Below, piece by piece: positions 36,024-44,098 of a stretch of 64,000 nt of DNA (its first letter is position 1; each line of letters opens with the position of its first letter). The notes under the pieces were generated by a model, which was not told where the DNA came from, did not search any database, and was given only the letters and a program-made list of their open reading frames with translations. The translations under genes and the position numbers were made by a program. Source of the DNA: Catonella morbi ATCC 51271. Lineage in GTDB: Bacteria > Bacillota > Clostridia > Lachnospirales > Lachnospiraceae. The stretch lies in contig NZ_KI535367.1 in NCBI RefSeq assembly GCF_000160035.2, positions 682,322 through 746,321 of the forward strand, written 5' to 3'.

Positions 36024-36898
36024 ACAAGTCCAAAGTGTTCCATTGCCTTGTATATGCCATCCTCCAGTAAAGGAGGGGCTACATACGAGGCAATTTTTTT
36101 TATGTTTTCATCTCCGTTGCCCATGCAGACAGAGTTTGGAAGCCAGGTAAGCATTTCTCTGTCATTTTCGCTGTCCCCAAAGCCGTAAGCTGAGGAGAGT
36201 GGGAGATTGAGATGTCCAAGCACAGCCTTAATAGCAGTTGCCTTATTAAAACCGTTTGGCAGAAATTCAACAAAACCATAGCCTGCCCAACTGTTTTTTT
36301 CCTCTTTTGAGTTTGTGTCAAGAGGTGTATTTGCTGCCATAAATTTAGCTTCATTTGGTCTTCTGTGAATGATAGCTGTCATAAAGTCACTTATATCATC
36401 AGCCATTTTCATGGCATAATCCCATTGCAAAGGACTTATCATACCTGAAAATTTACCGACACTCAGTTCGTCAAGATTGTCTCGTCTAATTTCTTTTAAC
36501 GGTCCGGACAGTTCTTTAAGCAAAAGTTTAAGTCTGGTAGGGTCACTATAGCGTTCAAGCGGAAGGACATGAATATATTCATCTCCTTCAAAGAAAAGTC
36601 CGAGGTCTGAGCCGTCAAACCAGTCTAAGAGCCTTGAAAGCTCTGAAGCAGAGAGCTTGTGATCAACCAGTACTTCATCCTTAAATGAAATATAGGTTCC
36701 ACCACCACAGATAATCCCATCAAATCCAACTTTAAGCAGCTTTTGAGGCAGCATAGCCTTGCTCCGACCGCTGCAAATAAAGCAGAGGTTACCCTTTGCC
36801 CGTGTTTTTCTTATTGCTTCTTCTGCCGACTCAGGCAGATACTCATTCCTGCCAAGTAAAGTCCCGTCAATATCAAAAAATAATATTTTCTCATTCAT
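36020..36898 (-). CDS. Cof-type HAD superfamily phosphatase
   Basis: HAD motif I FFDIDGTLLG with the two catalytic Asp at the N-terminus, motif II FICSGRS, cap domain in the middle, and motif IV YGFGDSENDREML, then VCMGNGDENIKKIA. Sugar-phosphate or flavin-precursor phosphatases of the Cof/YidA group have this layout. ATG at 36898 (MNEKILFFDIDGT) is chosen since the HAD motif should be near the start; an in-frame ATG at 36988 would add 30 odd residues and neither start has a clear ribosome site. Confidence 0.85.
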   Translation of the reverse strand: MNEKILFFDIDGTLLGRNEYLPESAEEAIRKTRAKGNLCFICSGRSKAMLPQKLLKVGFDGIICGGGTYISFKDEVLVDHKLSASELSRLLDWFDGSDLGLFFEGDEYIHVLPLERYSDPTRLKLLLKELSGPLKEIRRDNLDELSVGKFSGMISPLQWDYAMKMADDISDFMTAIIHRRPNEAKFMAANTPLDTNSKEEKNSWAGYGFVEFLPNGFNKATAIKAVLGHLNLPLSSAYGFGDSENDREMLTWLPNSVCMGNGDENIKKIASYVAPPLLEDGIYKAMEHFGLV

Positions 36899-37038
36899 AA
36901 TGAAATAATTATAGTTGTTTAGTAAAGAATTGGCAAGAGGGAATATACTGTCCTCTAAGCAAGAATAGTAAATAAAAATAGTACTCATACATCATTATAG
37001 GTATATTATCAAAAAAATACCAAAAAAATTAAAAAAAT

Positions 37039-37256
37039 GTCCTTTTAAGATCTCCGCCAAGGCTACTAAGTAGAAGGAGGTGGTTAAAAGTGAAATTAAG
37101 AGCTTTTGGTAATAAAAGATTTTGCTCTATAAGAGCACCGGCTAACTAAAGCTATATATACAGGTTAAATAGGCTATAGACAGCTAAATGAAGATATGGA
37201 ATCAATCCCAATGAAAAAAGTGGGAAACAAAAATAATATTAAAGGAGATAAAGATT
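37039..37256 (+). promoter_or_regulatory. Structured leader RNA, cassette unit 1
   Basis: About 218 bases repeated before each 308-residue gene (also 39957 and 42910). Local hairpins: CCGCC (37054-37058) with GGTGG (37079-37083) enclosing CTAC/GTAG, which covers the ribosome site of the 19-codon frame; TGCTCT/AGAGCA; and TCCCA/TGGGA just before the ribosome site of the main gene. Confidence 0.55.
37090..37149 (+). CDS. 19-residue small ORF in leader, unit 1
   Basis: GTG start with an ideal AAGGAGGTGG ribosome site 6 bases upstream. Product MKLRAFGNKRFCSIRAPAN, basic, with one Cys. A near-identical frame exists in unit 2 and an altered one in unit 3. It could be a leader peptide coupling translation to the downstream gene, or a small effector; the hairpin that covers its ribosome site supports a regulatory role. 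The two intact copies are too alike to test for selection on codons. Confidence 0.5.
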   Translation: MKLRAFGNKRFCSIRAPAN

Positions 37257-38183
37257 ATGAGTGAATTTAAATTATTATATAGGATAAAAGACAAGAATGA
37301 ATGTTCTAACATGGGCGGTATAGCCATTGATAGCAAAGGCACGTTATATTGTGTTAAATCAAAGAAAGGCAATTCGCTGCAGTGCTTATATGTGATAAAC
37401 AAAACTGATAAAATAGAAGAAGGTTTTGTAAAACCATCATATACACATATGTACCAAAGATTAGGACATGCCAATAGTCTGACTTTAAGCGGTGGCTTCC
37501 TTTATGTAGGTACAGATAAGAATTATATTGTTAAGTTATCCACTAAGAAGCTAAATGGTACTACGCATGAAGCAGGAGAAAAAATAGTGCTTAAAAAAAA
37601 TGTCAAACAGGCGAATGGTACAAATAAACTAACTGATGCAACAGATATTTCAATTAGCTCTATTGCTAATATAAATGGGAGTAAATTTGTACTTCATTTT
37701 AGTAAACCGTCTGAATACGGGACAAATAGAATATATTTTTATAAAGATGTTAAAACACATATAGAAAAGACTCCTAAAGGAGAACAAAAGTATAAATATA
37801 TAGAATATAGTTCAAAAGGGAAGTTTGAATATAAATATCCGGATAAATTAAAGAAATCCATTGGAGAACATGCCCCACAGGATGTATTTTATAAAAATGG
37901 TTATTTATATTTTATACTTGCAAAAAAGGACAAAAAAAGCAAAGAATTTAAGAAAAGTTATATCTTAAAATATGAGCGTGGAAAGAGCAATTGTATTGGA
38001 TATGACTCATTTACAAGTCCAAATAAAAACACCAATAAATTTGAAATAGAAAGCATGCATATAGTTGGTAAGAATTTAGTATTCTCCGTAAATGAGAGTA
38101 AGAAAGCAATAGTAAATGGAAAAGAAAAAATAGTAGAAAATTGGGATGCAATATATATTACCAAGGATTGGGTACTAGCATAA
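37257..38183 (+). CDS. Helveticin J-like repeat protein, cassette unit 1
   Basis: 308 residues, no signal peptide or membrane helix, rich in beta-strand repeats of beta-propeller kind: CSNMGGIAIDSKGTLYCVKS, RLGHANSLTLSGGFLYVGT, YKNGYLYFILAKKDKKSKEF, and near the end FEIESMHIVGKN with WDAIYITKDW. The HAN/THAE-like block and the C-terminal ExESxxIxGxN…IY pattern recall helveticin J, a class III bacteriocin that also lacks a signal; this is from memory and tentative. AAAGGAG precedes the ATG. Roughly half identical to the unit 2 protein. A signalling or binding propeller of another kind is possible. Confidence 0.6.
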   Translation: MSEFKLLYRIKDKNECSNMGGIAIDSKGTLYCVKSKKGNSLQCLYVINKTDKIEEGFVKPSYTHMYQRLGHANSLTLSGGFLYVGTDKNYIVKLSTKKLNGTTHEAGEKIVLKKNVKQANGTNKLTDATDISISSIANINGSKFVLHFSKPSEYGTNRIYFYKDVKTHIEKTPKGEQKYKYIEYSSKGKFEYKYPDKLKKSIGEHAPQDVFYKNGYLYFILAKKDKKSKEFKKSYILKYERGKSNCIGYDSFTSPNKNTNKFEIESMHIVGKNLVFSVNESKKAIVNGKEKIVENWDAIYITKDWVLA

Positions 38184-38216
38184 CAAAATGACTAAGATTA
38201 ACTGAGTTGATTAAAT

Positions 38217-38251
38217 GGGTAAGCCTGCCACATCACGTAGCAGGCTTACCC
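38217..38251. terminator. Bidirectional terminator hairpin between convergent cassette genes, unit 1
   Basis: Perfect 12-bp stem GGGTAAGCCTGC/GCAGGCTTACCC with an 11-base loop, 33 bases after the propeller gene and 16 before the end of the secreted-protein gene. Confidence 0.7.
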
Positions 38252-38267
38252 TATATATTCAAGATGA

Positions 38268-39794
38268 TTACAATGGTCGGAATGGTATTGTAAAGCTACA
38301 ATAATCAGGTAACTTATAGTGGCTGTAATATTTTGTGACTTCCTGTGGGGGTAAGCCGAGTGAATACATAAAGCTATTAAGTGATAAATTATAATTACCA
38401 AAGTCTTGTCTCAAAATATAGTAATATCCAAATTTAGTAAGGTCATAAGAAAACCTACACAGGCACTCGGTTCTGCAAAATGAGTCATACAATAGCTTGC
38501 TATTATCATAAACTGACAGATATTTATCAAATTCACGTTCTTTAACATTGACATATTTGGAAGTCTTAATAAATTTATAAATATTATAAGCCAGTCTAGT
38601 GTTTGTAGTATTTTCTATATTTTTAAAATATTTAGTGCCCAATGCCTTCATTGCACGGCTATCAGAGCCATTTGCAGGGTAAATAGGAACCCGCCTGTAA
38701 CTTCCATACACATTCTTATCTGTAACTGTGAAAGTTGCAGATTTTTCAGCGTAAAGCCTATCCTTCCCGTTCTTAGCCGTCATTTTAACAATGACCTTGT
38801 ATTTGCCGTTTTTAAGGTATTTGGCGGTGTTGCTTACAGTAAATATAAATGAGCCCAGATAATTACTCTTATACTGATATGAAGGCTTTAATGTATCGCA
38901 AAGCTTACCTGATGTATCATAGATATAAGCCTTAATATCAGGAGGAGAATTTATAGCACCATCATAGGTAAAGTTTGCATTACAGAAGATGTTTAGGTAT
39001 TTATCTGTCTTTGGATTAAATCCCTTTTTATATCCACCGATTACTATAGGAGTAACAAAAAAGTTGTTGGTTCTCCAAGGAGCAGGGACTTTTTCGTTCT
39101 TGTAGTATAGGTACTTGTTGTCGTTATGAAGTTCTTTATATTTCTTGTAATTACTGATATATAGCTTGTAAATCCTGTTGATAGACAGCCTTTTCCTCAA
39201 ACCCTTAAGGAAGTCTTTAGGTAAAATAGCATTGTCATTTATAAACTTTATGCGTGATGCAATGGAGTATCCTATTTTATGGTCCATATTGCAGTCATAT
39301 TCACTGGCCTCTGGATTTCTGTCCTGCAATATTTTTAAGCTTATATACTTTAATGATTTATTCACTTCTACAGTATCATCAAACTCATAGGGAAGCTCAT
39401 TAAAGTCTGTTTCCAAGAAAATAGGATTGTAAGTTTTCCTTCTATTCAAAAAAAAGGCAAGTCCTTTATCTGACAATGAACCGTAAAAATTTGGACCATA
39501 GTCATTTTCATATGTAATCTCGTATCCATAATCTCCATTTAAAAGTGATTCAGCATCTAGTAACTTATCATTTACTGTTTGTGTATCAGCATATTTCTCT
39601 AAAAGGTTGAGATACTTTCTTGCTGCACTATAACGATTATCGTTTTTATAATCTTTATGATATATAAGCGTATCAAGGTAAGGCATCTTGCTGTAGTCAA
39701 GCTTCTCTTGCTTTGTCTTAGCCTCTGTAACTTGAGACAAGGTGCTAAAAAACAGGGCAAAGAGTAGTACAAGTGCGATTAGTTTTTTCTTCAT
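38268..39794 (-). CDS. Secreted protein of unknown function, cassette unit 1
   Basis: 508 residues with a Sec signal peptide (KKKLIALVLLFALFFST, cleavage likely after VTEA). Three parts: an N-terminal helical region (30-240) with YGPNFYGSLSD; a central beta-rich, Ig-like segment (about 245-365) containing VIGGYKKGFNPKTDKYLNIF and KYLKNGKYKVIVKMTAKNGK; and a C-terminal helical region with clustered Cys (DSFCRTECLCRF). I recognise no family. GGAGCC lies upstream of the ATG. Its promoter is divergent from the unit 2 leader. About 60-65% identical to the unit 2 protein, with the central part nearly identical. Confidence 0.75.
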   Translation of the reverse strand: MKKKLIALVLLFALFFSTLSQVTEAKTKQEKLDYSKMPYLDTLIYHKDYKNDNRYSAARKYLNLLEKYADTQTVNDKLLDAESLLNGDYGYEITYENDYGPNFYGSLSDKGLAFFLNRRKTYNPIFLETDFNELPYEFDDTVEVNKSLKYISLKILQDRNPEASEYDCNMDHKIGYSIASRIKFINDNAILPKDFLKGLRKRLSINRIYKLYISNYKKYKELHNDNKYLYYKNEKVPAPWRTNNFFVTPIVIGGYKKGFNPKTDKYLNIFCNANFTYDGAINSPPDIKAYIYDTSGKLCDTLKPSYQYKSNYLGSFIFTVSNTAKYLKNGKYKVIVKMTAKNGKDRLYAEKSATFTVTDKNVYGSYRRVPIYPANGSDSRAMKALGTKYFKNIENTTNTRLAYNIYKFIKTSKYVNVKEREFDKYLSVYDNSKLLYDSFCRTECLCRFSYDLTKFGYYYILRQDFGNYNLSLNSFMYSLGLPPQEVTKYYSHYKLPDYCSFTIPFRPL

Positions 39795-39889
39795 AATAGG
39801 CTCCTTTCATAGTCATCAATCAGGCAAAGTAAAATCAAAGAGAAGTAATCAGTAGATTGATGAAGCATAAGGTCTTTATTTCAAGATCT

Positions 39890-39898
39890 ATTATAACA
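39890..39898 (-). promoter_or_regulatory. Extended -10 promoter of secreted protein 1
   Basis: TGTTATAAT on the minus strand, about 95 bases upstream of the start codon; the same sequence occurs before secreted protein 2 (42847-42855). The 374-bp gap 39795-40168 holds this promoter and the unit 2 leader. Confidence 0.6.
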
Positions 39899-39956
39899 CC
39901 AAATGACTGACATTCGTACAGATAAGTAATTAAAAATAAATAATTATTTTAAAAAC

Positions 39957-40168
39957 GTCCTTTTAATACATCCGCCAAGGCTACTAAGTAGGAGGTGGTA
40001 AAAGTGAAATCAAGAGTTTTTGGTAATAAAAGATTTTGCTCTATAAGAGCACCGGCTATATAAAAGTATGTTATATAGCCTTAATTGGCTATAGATAGCT
40101 AAATGAAGATATGAAATCAATCCCATTATAAGAAGTGGGAAACAAAAATAATATTTAAGGAGATAAGA
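39957..40168 (+). promoter_or_regulatory. Structured leader RNA, cassette unit 2
   Basis: Matches the unit 1 leader over most of its length. Hairpins CCGCC/GGTGG (over the small-ORF ribosome site), TGCTCT/AGAGCA, ATAGCC/GGCTAT and TCCCA/TGGGA. The last has a changed loop but an unchanged stem relative to unit 1. Confidence 0.55.
40004..40063 (+). CDS. 19-residue small ORF in leader, unit 2
   Basis: GTG start with AGGAGGTGG 5 bases upstream; product MKSRVFGNKRFCSIRAPAI. Differs from unit 1 at three residues. Same position relative to the main gene. Confidence 0.5.
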   Translation: MKSRVFGNKRFCSIRAPAI

Positions 40169-41095
40169 GTGAAAATCAAGAGTAAAAAGGAATTGTTGTA
40201 TAGGATAAAAGACGAGAATGGCTGCTCCAACATAGGTGGAATAGCAATTGATGGAAATGGAACATTATATTGTGTTAAATCAAGCGCTGATAATAAGAAG
40301 CAGTGTCTATACGTAATTAAAAACTACAAGTCAGCTAAAAAAGAAAAAGGTTTTGTAACCCCATCACGAACTCACAATTATGAGCGATTGGGGCATGCCA
40401 ATAGTCTGACTTTAAGCGGGGGCTTCCTTTATGTAGGAACAAATGAGAATTATATTGTTAAGTTATCCACTACAAAGCTAAAAGGCACTAAGCATGAAGC
40501 AGGAACAAAGATAGATATTAACTCAGGTGATGCTGATATCAGTTCAATTGCGACTGTAGGAAACAATCAATTCATAGTGCACTTTAGCGGACATAACGAC
40601 GGTCATGCAAGGAAGAGAGTTTACTTTTCTAGCAAGATCACAGATACAGTGGAATACAATGCTGAGAAAATGAAGACATTTACATATCCAAATACCCTGA
40701 AAATTAATGTTGATAATACTGAGGAACAAGACATGTTTTACCAAAATGGGTATTTATACTTTATACTTGCAGAAAAAGATAAAAATGGAAAGGAATTTAC
40801 GAAAAGCCATATACTTAAATACAGATATGAAGATTGTGTTTGTGTTGGTCATGAAACATTTACCAATAAGTATGCTACAAAATTTGAAATTGAAAGTATG
40901 CATATAGATAGTAGTAATAACCTTATTTTTTCTGCAAATGAGAACAAGGTGATACTAGAGCGAGTAAAAGTAGCCGGAAAAACAAAGATAAGAAAAAAGA
41001 TATTAAACAATATGGATGCCATATATATAGTGAAAAAATGGGCGCTAGCGACTAAAATAATATCAAATCCTAAAAAAACCATAAAAGAAATCTAA
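40169..41095 (+). CDS. Helveticin J-like repeat protein, cassette unit 2
   Basis: 308 residues, same length and strand-repeat pattern as the unit 1 protein: CSNIGGIAIDGNGTLYCVKS, RLGHANSLTLSGGFLYVGT, YQNGYLYFILAEKDKNGKEF, FEIESMHIDSSNN, MDAIYIVKKW. No signal peptide. GTG start with AAGGAGA 7 bases upstream. The most conserved blocks between the two copies are these motifs; the middle (about 130-190) differs strongly. The last 15 residues have no equivalent in unit 1. Confidence 0.6.
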   Translation: MKIKSKKELLYRIKDENGCSNIGGIAIDGNGTLYCVKSSADNKKQCLYVIKNYKSAKKEKGFVTPSRTHNYERLGHANSLTLSGGFLYVGTNENYIVKLSTTKLKGTKHEAGTKIDINSGDADISSIATVGNNQFIVHFSGHNDGHARKRVYFSSKITDTVEYNAEKMKTFTYPNTLKINVDNTEEQDMFYQNGYLYFILAEKDKNGKEFTKSHILKYRYEDCVCVGHETFTNKYATKFEIESMHIDSSNNLIFSANENKVILERVKVAGKTKIRKKILNNMDAIYIVKKWALATKIISNPKKTIKEI

Positions 41096-41125
41096 TTTTA
41101 AAAAGAGCTATCGCTCTGATAGAAT

Positions 41126-41173
41126 ACTAGCAAAATGTGCAATTTCTATAAAAGATAAACGCATTTTGCTAGT
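41126..41173. terminator. Hairpin between convergent cassette genes, unit 2
   Basis: Perfect 12-bp arms ACTAGCAAAATG/CATTTTGCTAGT around 24 bases. Same position as the unit 1 hairpin but unrelated sequence; no strong T-tract. Confidence 0.5.
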
Positions 41174-41215
41174 AAACTAAAATAAGACAGCTTTTATGAT
41201 TAATATACAACAATA

Positions 41216-42751
41216 TCAGAACAATTCTCTAAATGGTACCAGACCAAAATAATCAGGCTCTTTATAATGCTTATAGTACTTTGAAAATTCCTGTGGGGGT
41301 ATACCAAGTGAATAAATAAACCCCTCTAAAGTATCGTTAAAATCATAGCGGTAGTGTTGACGCAAAATATGAGAATAACTAAATCCGCTGAGTATGTATG
41401 AAAATCTACATAAACATTCTGTTCTGCAAAATGAGTCATATAACAGCTTATTGTTGTTATAAGCTTTATCCGAAAAATACTTTATTCGAACATTGTCACT
41501 TACTTCAGTATATTTGGAAGTCTTCAGATATTTATAAATATTGTAAGCCAATCTTGTATGACTGATGTTTTCTATATTCTTAAATTTCTTGTTTCTCACC
41601 ACCTTGAGAGCACGGCTGTCAAGGGCATCGGCAGGGTAAATAGGAACTCTCCTATAACTTCCGTACACATTCTTATCTGTAACTGTGAAAGCTGCCGATT
41701 TTTCAGCATAGAGCTTATCCTTGCCATTTTTAGCCGTCATCTTAACAATGACCTTGTATTTGCCGTTTTTAAGGTATTTGGCGGCATTGCTTACAGTAAA
41801 TATAAATGAGCCCAGATAATTGCTCTTATACTGATATGAAGGCTTTAATGTATCGCAAAGCTTACCTGATGTATCATAGATATAAGCCTTAATATCAGGC
41901 GGAGAAGTTATGGAGTCTTCATAGGTAAAGTTTGCATTACAGAAGATGTTTAGGTATTTATCTGTCTTTGGATTAAAGCCCTTTTTATATCCGCCAATTA
42001 CTATAGGAGTGACAAAAAAGTGGTCAGCTCTCCATGGAGCAGGAACGCTCTCATTCTTGTTGTATAGGTACTTATTATTGTTATTTTGACTCTTATATTT
42101 TTCAAAATTGCTGATATATAACTTATAAAATCTATTTGCAGATAGCCTTTTACGCAAGTTTATAAGATAGTTTTTAGGCAGAATTGCATTTTTCTTTATA
42201 AAACTAATACGGGACTGCACGGAATTGCCTATTTCATAATCTATCGCGCAGTCATATTCAGTGGCTTTTGGGTTCCTGTCTTGTAGGATTTTTAAGCTGA
42301 TATAGCTCAATGCCTTGTTGATCTCAGTGGTATCATCCAGTGCAAAAGTTAGCTCTCTAAAGTTTGTTTCTAGTGGTATAGGATGAAAAGATTTCATTCT
42401 ATCTAGAAAAAGTGCAAGTGCTCCATCTGACAAAGAACCGTAAAAATTAGGACCGTATTTATTGGTATGAGTAACTTCATAGTCAAGATCGCTGTCAACA
42501 AAAAACTCAGCACGCTTAAGTTCAGGAGTTATTTCCTGGGCTTTAGCAGCTTCTTCTAAAAGTTTTAGATATTTTCTCGCGCCACCGAAATAGTTAAAAT
42601 TTTTATAGTCTTTATTGTATATAAGGGTATCAAGGAAAGGCATCTTGCTGTAGTCAAGCTTCTCTTGCTTTGTCTTAGCTTCTGCAACTTGAGGAAAGAT
42701 GCTAAAAAACAGGGCAAAGAGTAGTACAAGTGCGATTAGTTTTTTCTTCAT
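41216..42751 (-). CDS. Secreted protein of unknown function, cassette unit 2
   Basis: 511 residues, paralogue of the protein at 38268-39794 with the same signal peptide (KKKLIALVLLFALFFSI, cleavage after VAEA), same YGPNFYGSLSD motif, an almost identical central Ig-like segment, and the same SFCRTECLCRF Cys cluster. N- and C-terminal thirds are more diverged than the middle, which suggests gene conversion of the central part or diversification of the ends. Confidence 0.75.
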   Translation of the reverse strand: MKKKLIALVLLFALFFSIFPQVAEAKTKQEKLDYSKMPFLDTLIYNKDYKNFNYFGGARKYLKLLEEAAKAQEITPELKRAEFFVDSDLDYEVTHTNKYGPNFYGSLSDGALALFLDRMKSFHPIPLETNFRELTFALDDTTEINKALSYISLKILQDRNPKATEYDCAIDYEIGNSVQSRISFIKKNAILPKNYLINLRKRLSANRFYKLYISNFEKYKSQNNNNKYLYNKNESVPAPWRADHFFVTPIVIGGYKKGFNPKTDKYLNIFCNANFTYEDSITSPPDIKAYIYDTSGKLCDTLKPSYQYKSNYLGSFIFTVSNAAKYLKNGKYKVIVKMTAKNGKDKLYAEKSAAFTVTDKNVYGSYRRVPIYPADALDSRALKVVRNKKFKNIENISHTRLAYNIYKYLKTSKYTEVSDNVRIKYFSDKAYNNNKLLYDSFCRTECLCRFSYILSGFSYSHILRQHYRYDFNDTLEGFIYSLGIPPQEFSKYYKHYKEPDYFGLVPFRELF

Positions 42752-42846
42752 AATAGGCTCCTTTCATAGCTATCAATCTTGCAAGGTAAAATCATAGAGA
42801 ATTCACTGACAGATTGATAACGCATAAGGTCTTTATTTCATAGCCT

Positions 42847-42855
42847 ATTATAACA
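42847..42855 (-). promoter_or_regulatory. Extended -10 promoter of secreted protein 2
   Basis: TGTTATAAT on the minus strand, with flanking sequence shared with the promoter at 39890-39898. Confidence 0.6.
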
Positions 42856-42909
42856 CCAAATGACCAGTATTCGTATAGATATTTAATGTAAATAAAATAT
42901 TTTAAAACC

Positions 42910-43127
42910 GTCCTTTTAATACATTCGCCAAGGCTACTAAGTAGAAGCAATTTGGTAAAAGTGAAATCAAGAGCTTTTAATAATAACAGATTTTGCTCTA
43001 TAAGAGCACCAACCATATAAAAGTATGTTATATAGCCTTAATTGGCTATAGATAGCAAATGAAGATATGAAATCAATCTCGATGGAAGAAGAGGGAAACA
43101 AAAATAAAATTTAAGGAGAGAAAGATT
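42910..43127 (+). promoter_or_regulatory. Degenerating leader RNA, cassette unit 3
   Basis: Third copy of the leader. The AGGAGGTGG ribosome site of the small ORF has become AAGCAATTTGG and the TCCCA/TGGGA stem is broken; TGCTCT/AGAGCA and ATAGCC/GGCTAT are kept. Confidence 0.5.
42961..43020 (+). pseudogene. Small ORF of unit 3, ribosome site lost
   Basis: Frame MKSRAFNNNRFCSIRAPTI. The RFCSIRAP core is unchanged but the upstream ribosome site is degraded, so translation is unlikely. Confidence 0.45.
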
Positions 43128-43274
43128 ATGAGTAAAATGGAATTATTGTATAGGATAAAAGACGAGAATGGCTGTTCCAACATAGGTGGAATAGCAATTG
43201 ATGGAAGTGGAACATTATATTGTGTTAAATCAAGCACAGATGATGAGAAACAGTGTTTATATGTGAGACTATGA
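43128..43274 (+). pseudogene. Truncated helveticin J-like gene, unit 3
   Basis: Start and first 46 codons match the unit 2 gene (CSNIGGIAIDGSGTLYCVKS, then KQCLYV), after which the frame runs into the end of an IS256 remnant and stops. The remaining 260 codons are gone on both sides of the element, so IS insertion was accompanied by deletion. Confidence 0.85.
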
Positions 43275-44098
43275 AGAAAAGTCTGTAAATAAAAATCTTC
43301 TATGATAATGTAGGGTGGAAATCTTTAAGATAGGATTTTCACCCTTGTGTTATATATAACAGTAAAAAAGTGTATGTCAATACAGGGTGGCTAAGCCACC
43401 CCTGTCTTTTACACCTGTATTTTATTCAGGCAGTCGCCCCTCATACATAATGCTTAACTCACTGTAGACCTGTGCCCAGTTTCGTATCGTGGTAGTCCAT
43501 TTTTAGTTGCCTCAAAAGTGGCTAAATACAAGGCCTTAAGGAGGGCTGTATCGCTTGGAAATACGCTTCTCTGACGGTTAAGCTTACGGTATGTAGAATT
43601 AAGCGATTCTATAGCGTTAGTTGTATAAATTACCTTTCTAACAACGGAAGAAAACTTGAAAATAGGAGAAATAACATCCCAGTTATCCTTCCAGCGTTTC
43701 ATTGAGTTAGGATACTTTGGTGTCCATTTTTCAGTCACCTGTTTCAATTCCGACCTGACCATAGCTGCTGTTAACCATCTTAGGTTTATATCCGTTTCTG
43801 CAGTCATCACTTTCATATCTCTCAGATTTACCATATCCAAGATGTTCATCCATTTCTGCTTCCATCATCTCTTTGATGGTTCCACCCAACAGATCTTTAA
43901 GTGCATCCTGAATGTCTTCAGCCGTTTAGGTATCATACTCTTGAAGTAGTTGCTGAATGATGTTTCTTTTACCTTCAGTCATTACAACCTTTTGTACCGG
44001 TTTCTTTTCTCTTTTTGCCATAATAAAAGGCCTCCTATGATTTATATTTTATCATAGAAGACCTATTGCTTAATAGCTATTTACAGAAAAAGTTTCAC
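43263..44098 (-). mobile_element. Decayed IS256-family element
   Basis: Left end GTGAGACT…TCTGTAAATA…TCTTCTATGATAA and right end, read inward on the minus strand, GTGAAACTTTTTCTGTAAATA…TCTTCTATGATAA, are imperfect terminal inverted repeats. At 836 bp it is much shorter than an intact IS256 (about 1.3 kb). No 8-bp target duplication: flanks are GTTTATAT and ATACTCGT. The right end is only 17 bases from the stop of the V-ATPase subunit D gene. Confidence 0.8.
43454..44021 (-). pseudogene. IS256-type transposase, broken
   Basis: N-terminal part from ATG 44021 reads MAKREKKPVQKVVMTEGKRN, then QQLLQEYDT, an in-frame stop, then TAEDIQDALKDLLGGTIKEM and RNGYKPKMVNSSYGQ. It then jumps to the C-terminal region KWTPKYPNSMKRWKDNWDVI and RKVIYTTNAIESLNSTYRKL. 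The central segment that should carry the two catalytic aspartates is missing, and the frame shifts at the junction. Confidence 0.85.

Noticed and set aside
35854..36150. 98-codon plus-strand frame over the Cys-rich gene and HAD gene end
   Set aside because: Lacks a ribosome site and conflicts with two better-supported genes.
37039..43127. The three leaders as a CRISPR array or tandem satellite
   Set aside because: Only three copies about 2.9 kb apart, each in front of a gene; no short spacers.
43454..43849. Apparent complete 131-codon transposase gene
   Set aside because: It is the C-terminal part of a broken IS256 transposase; N-terminal pieces lie upstream with a stop and a frameshift.
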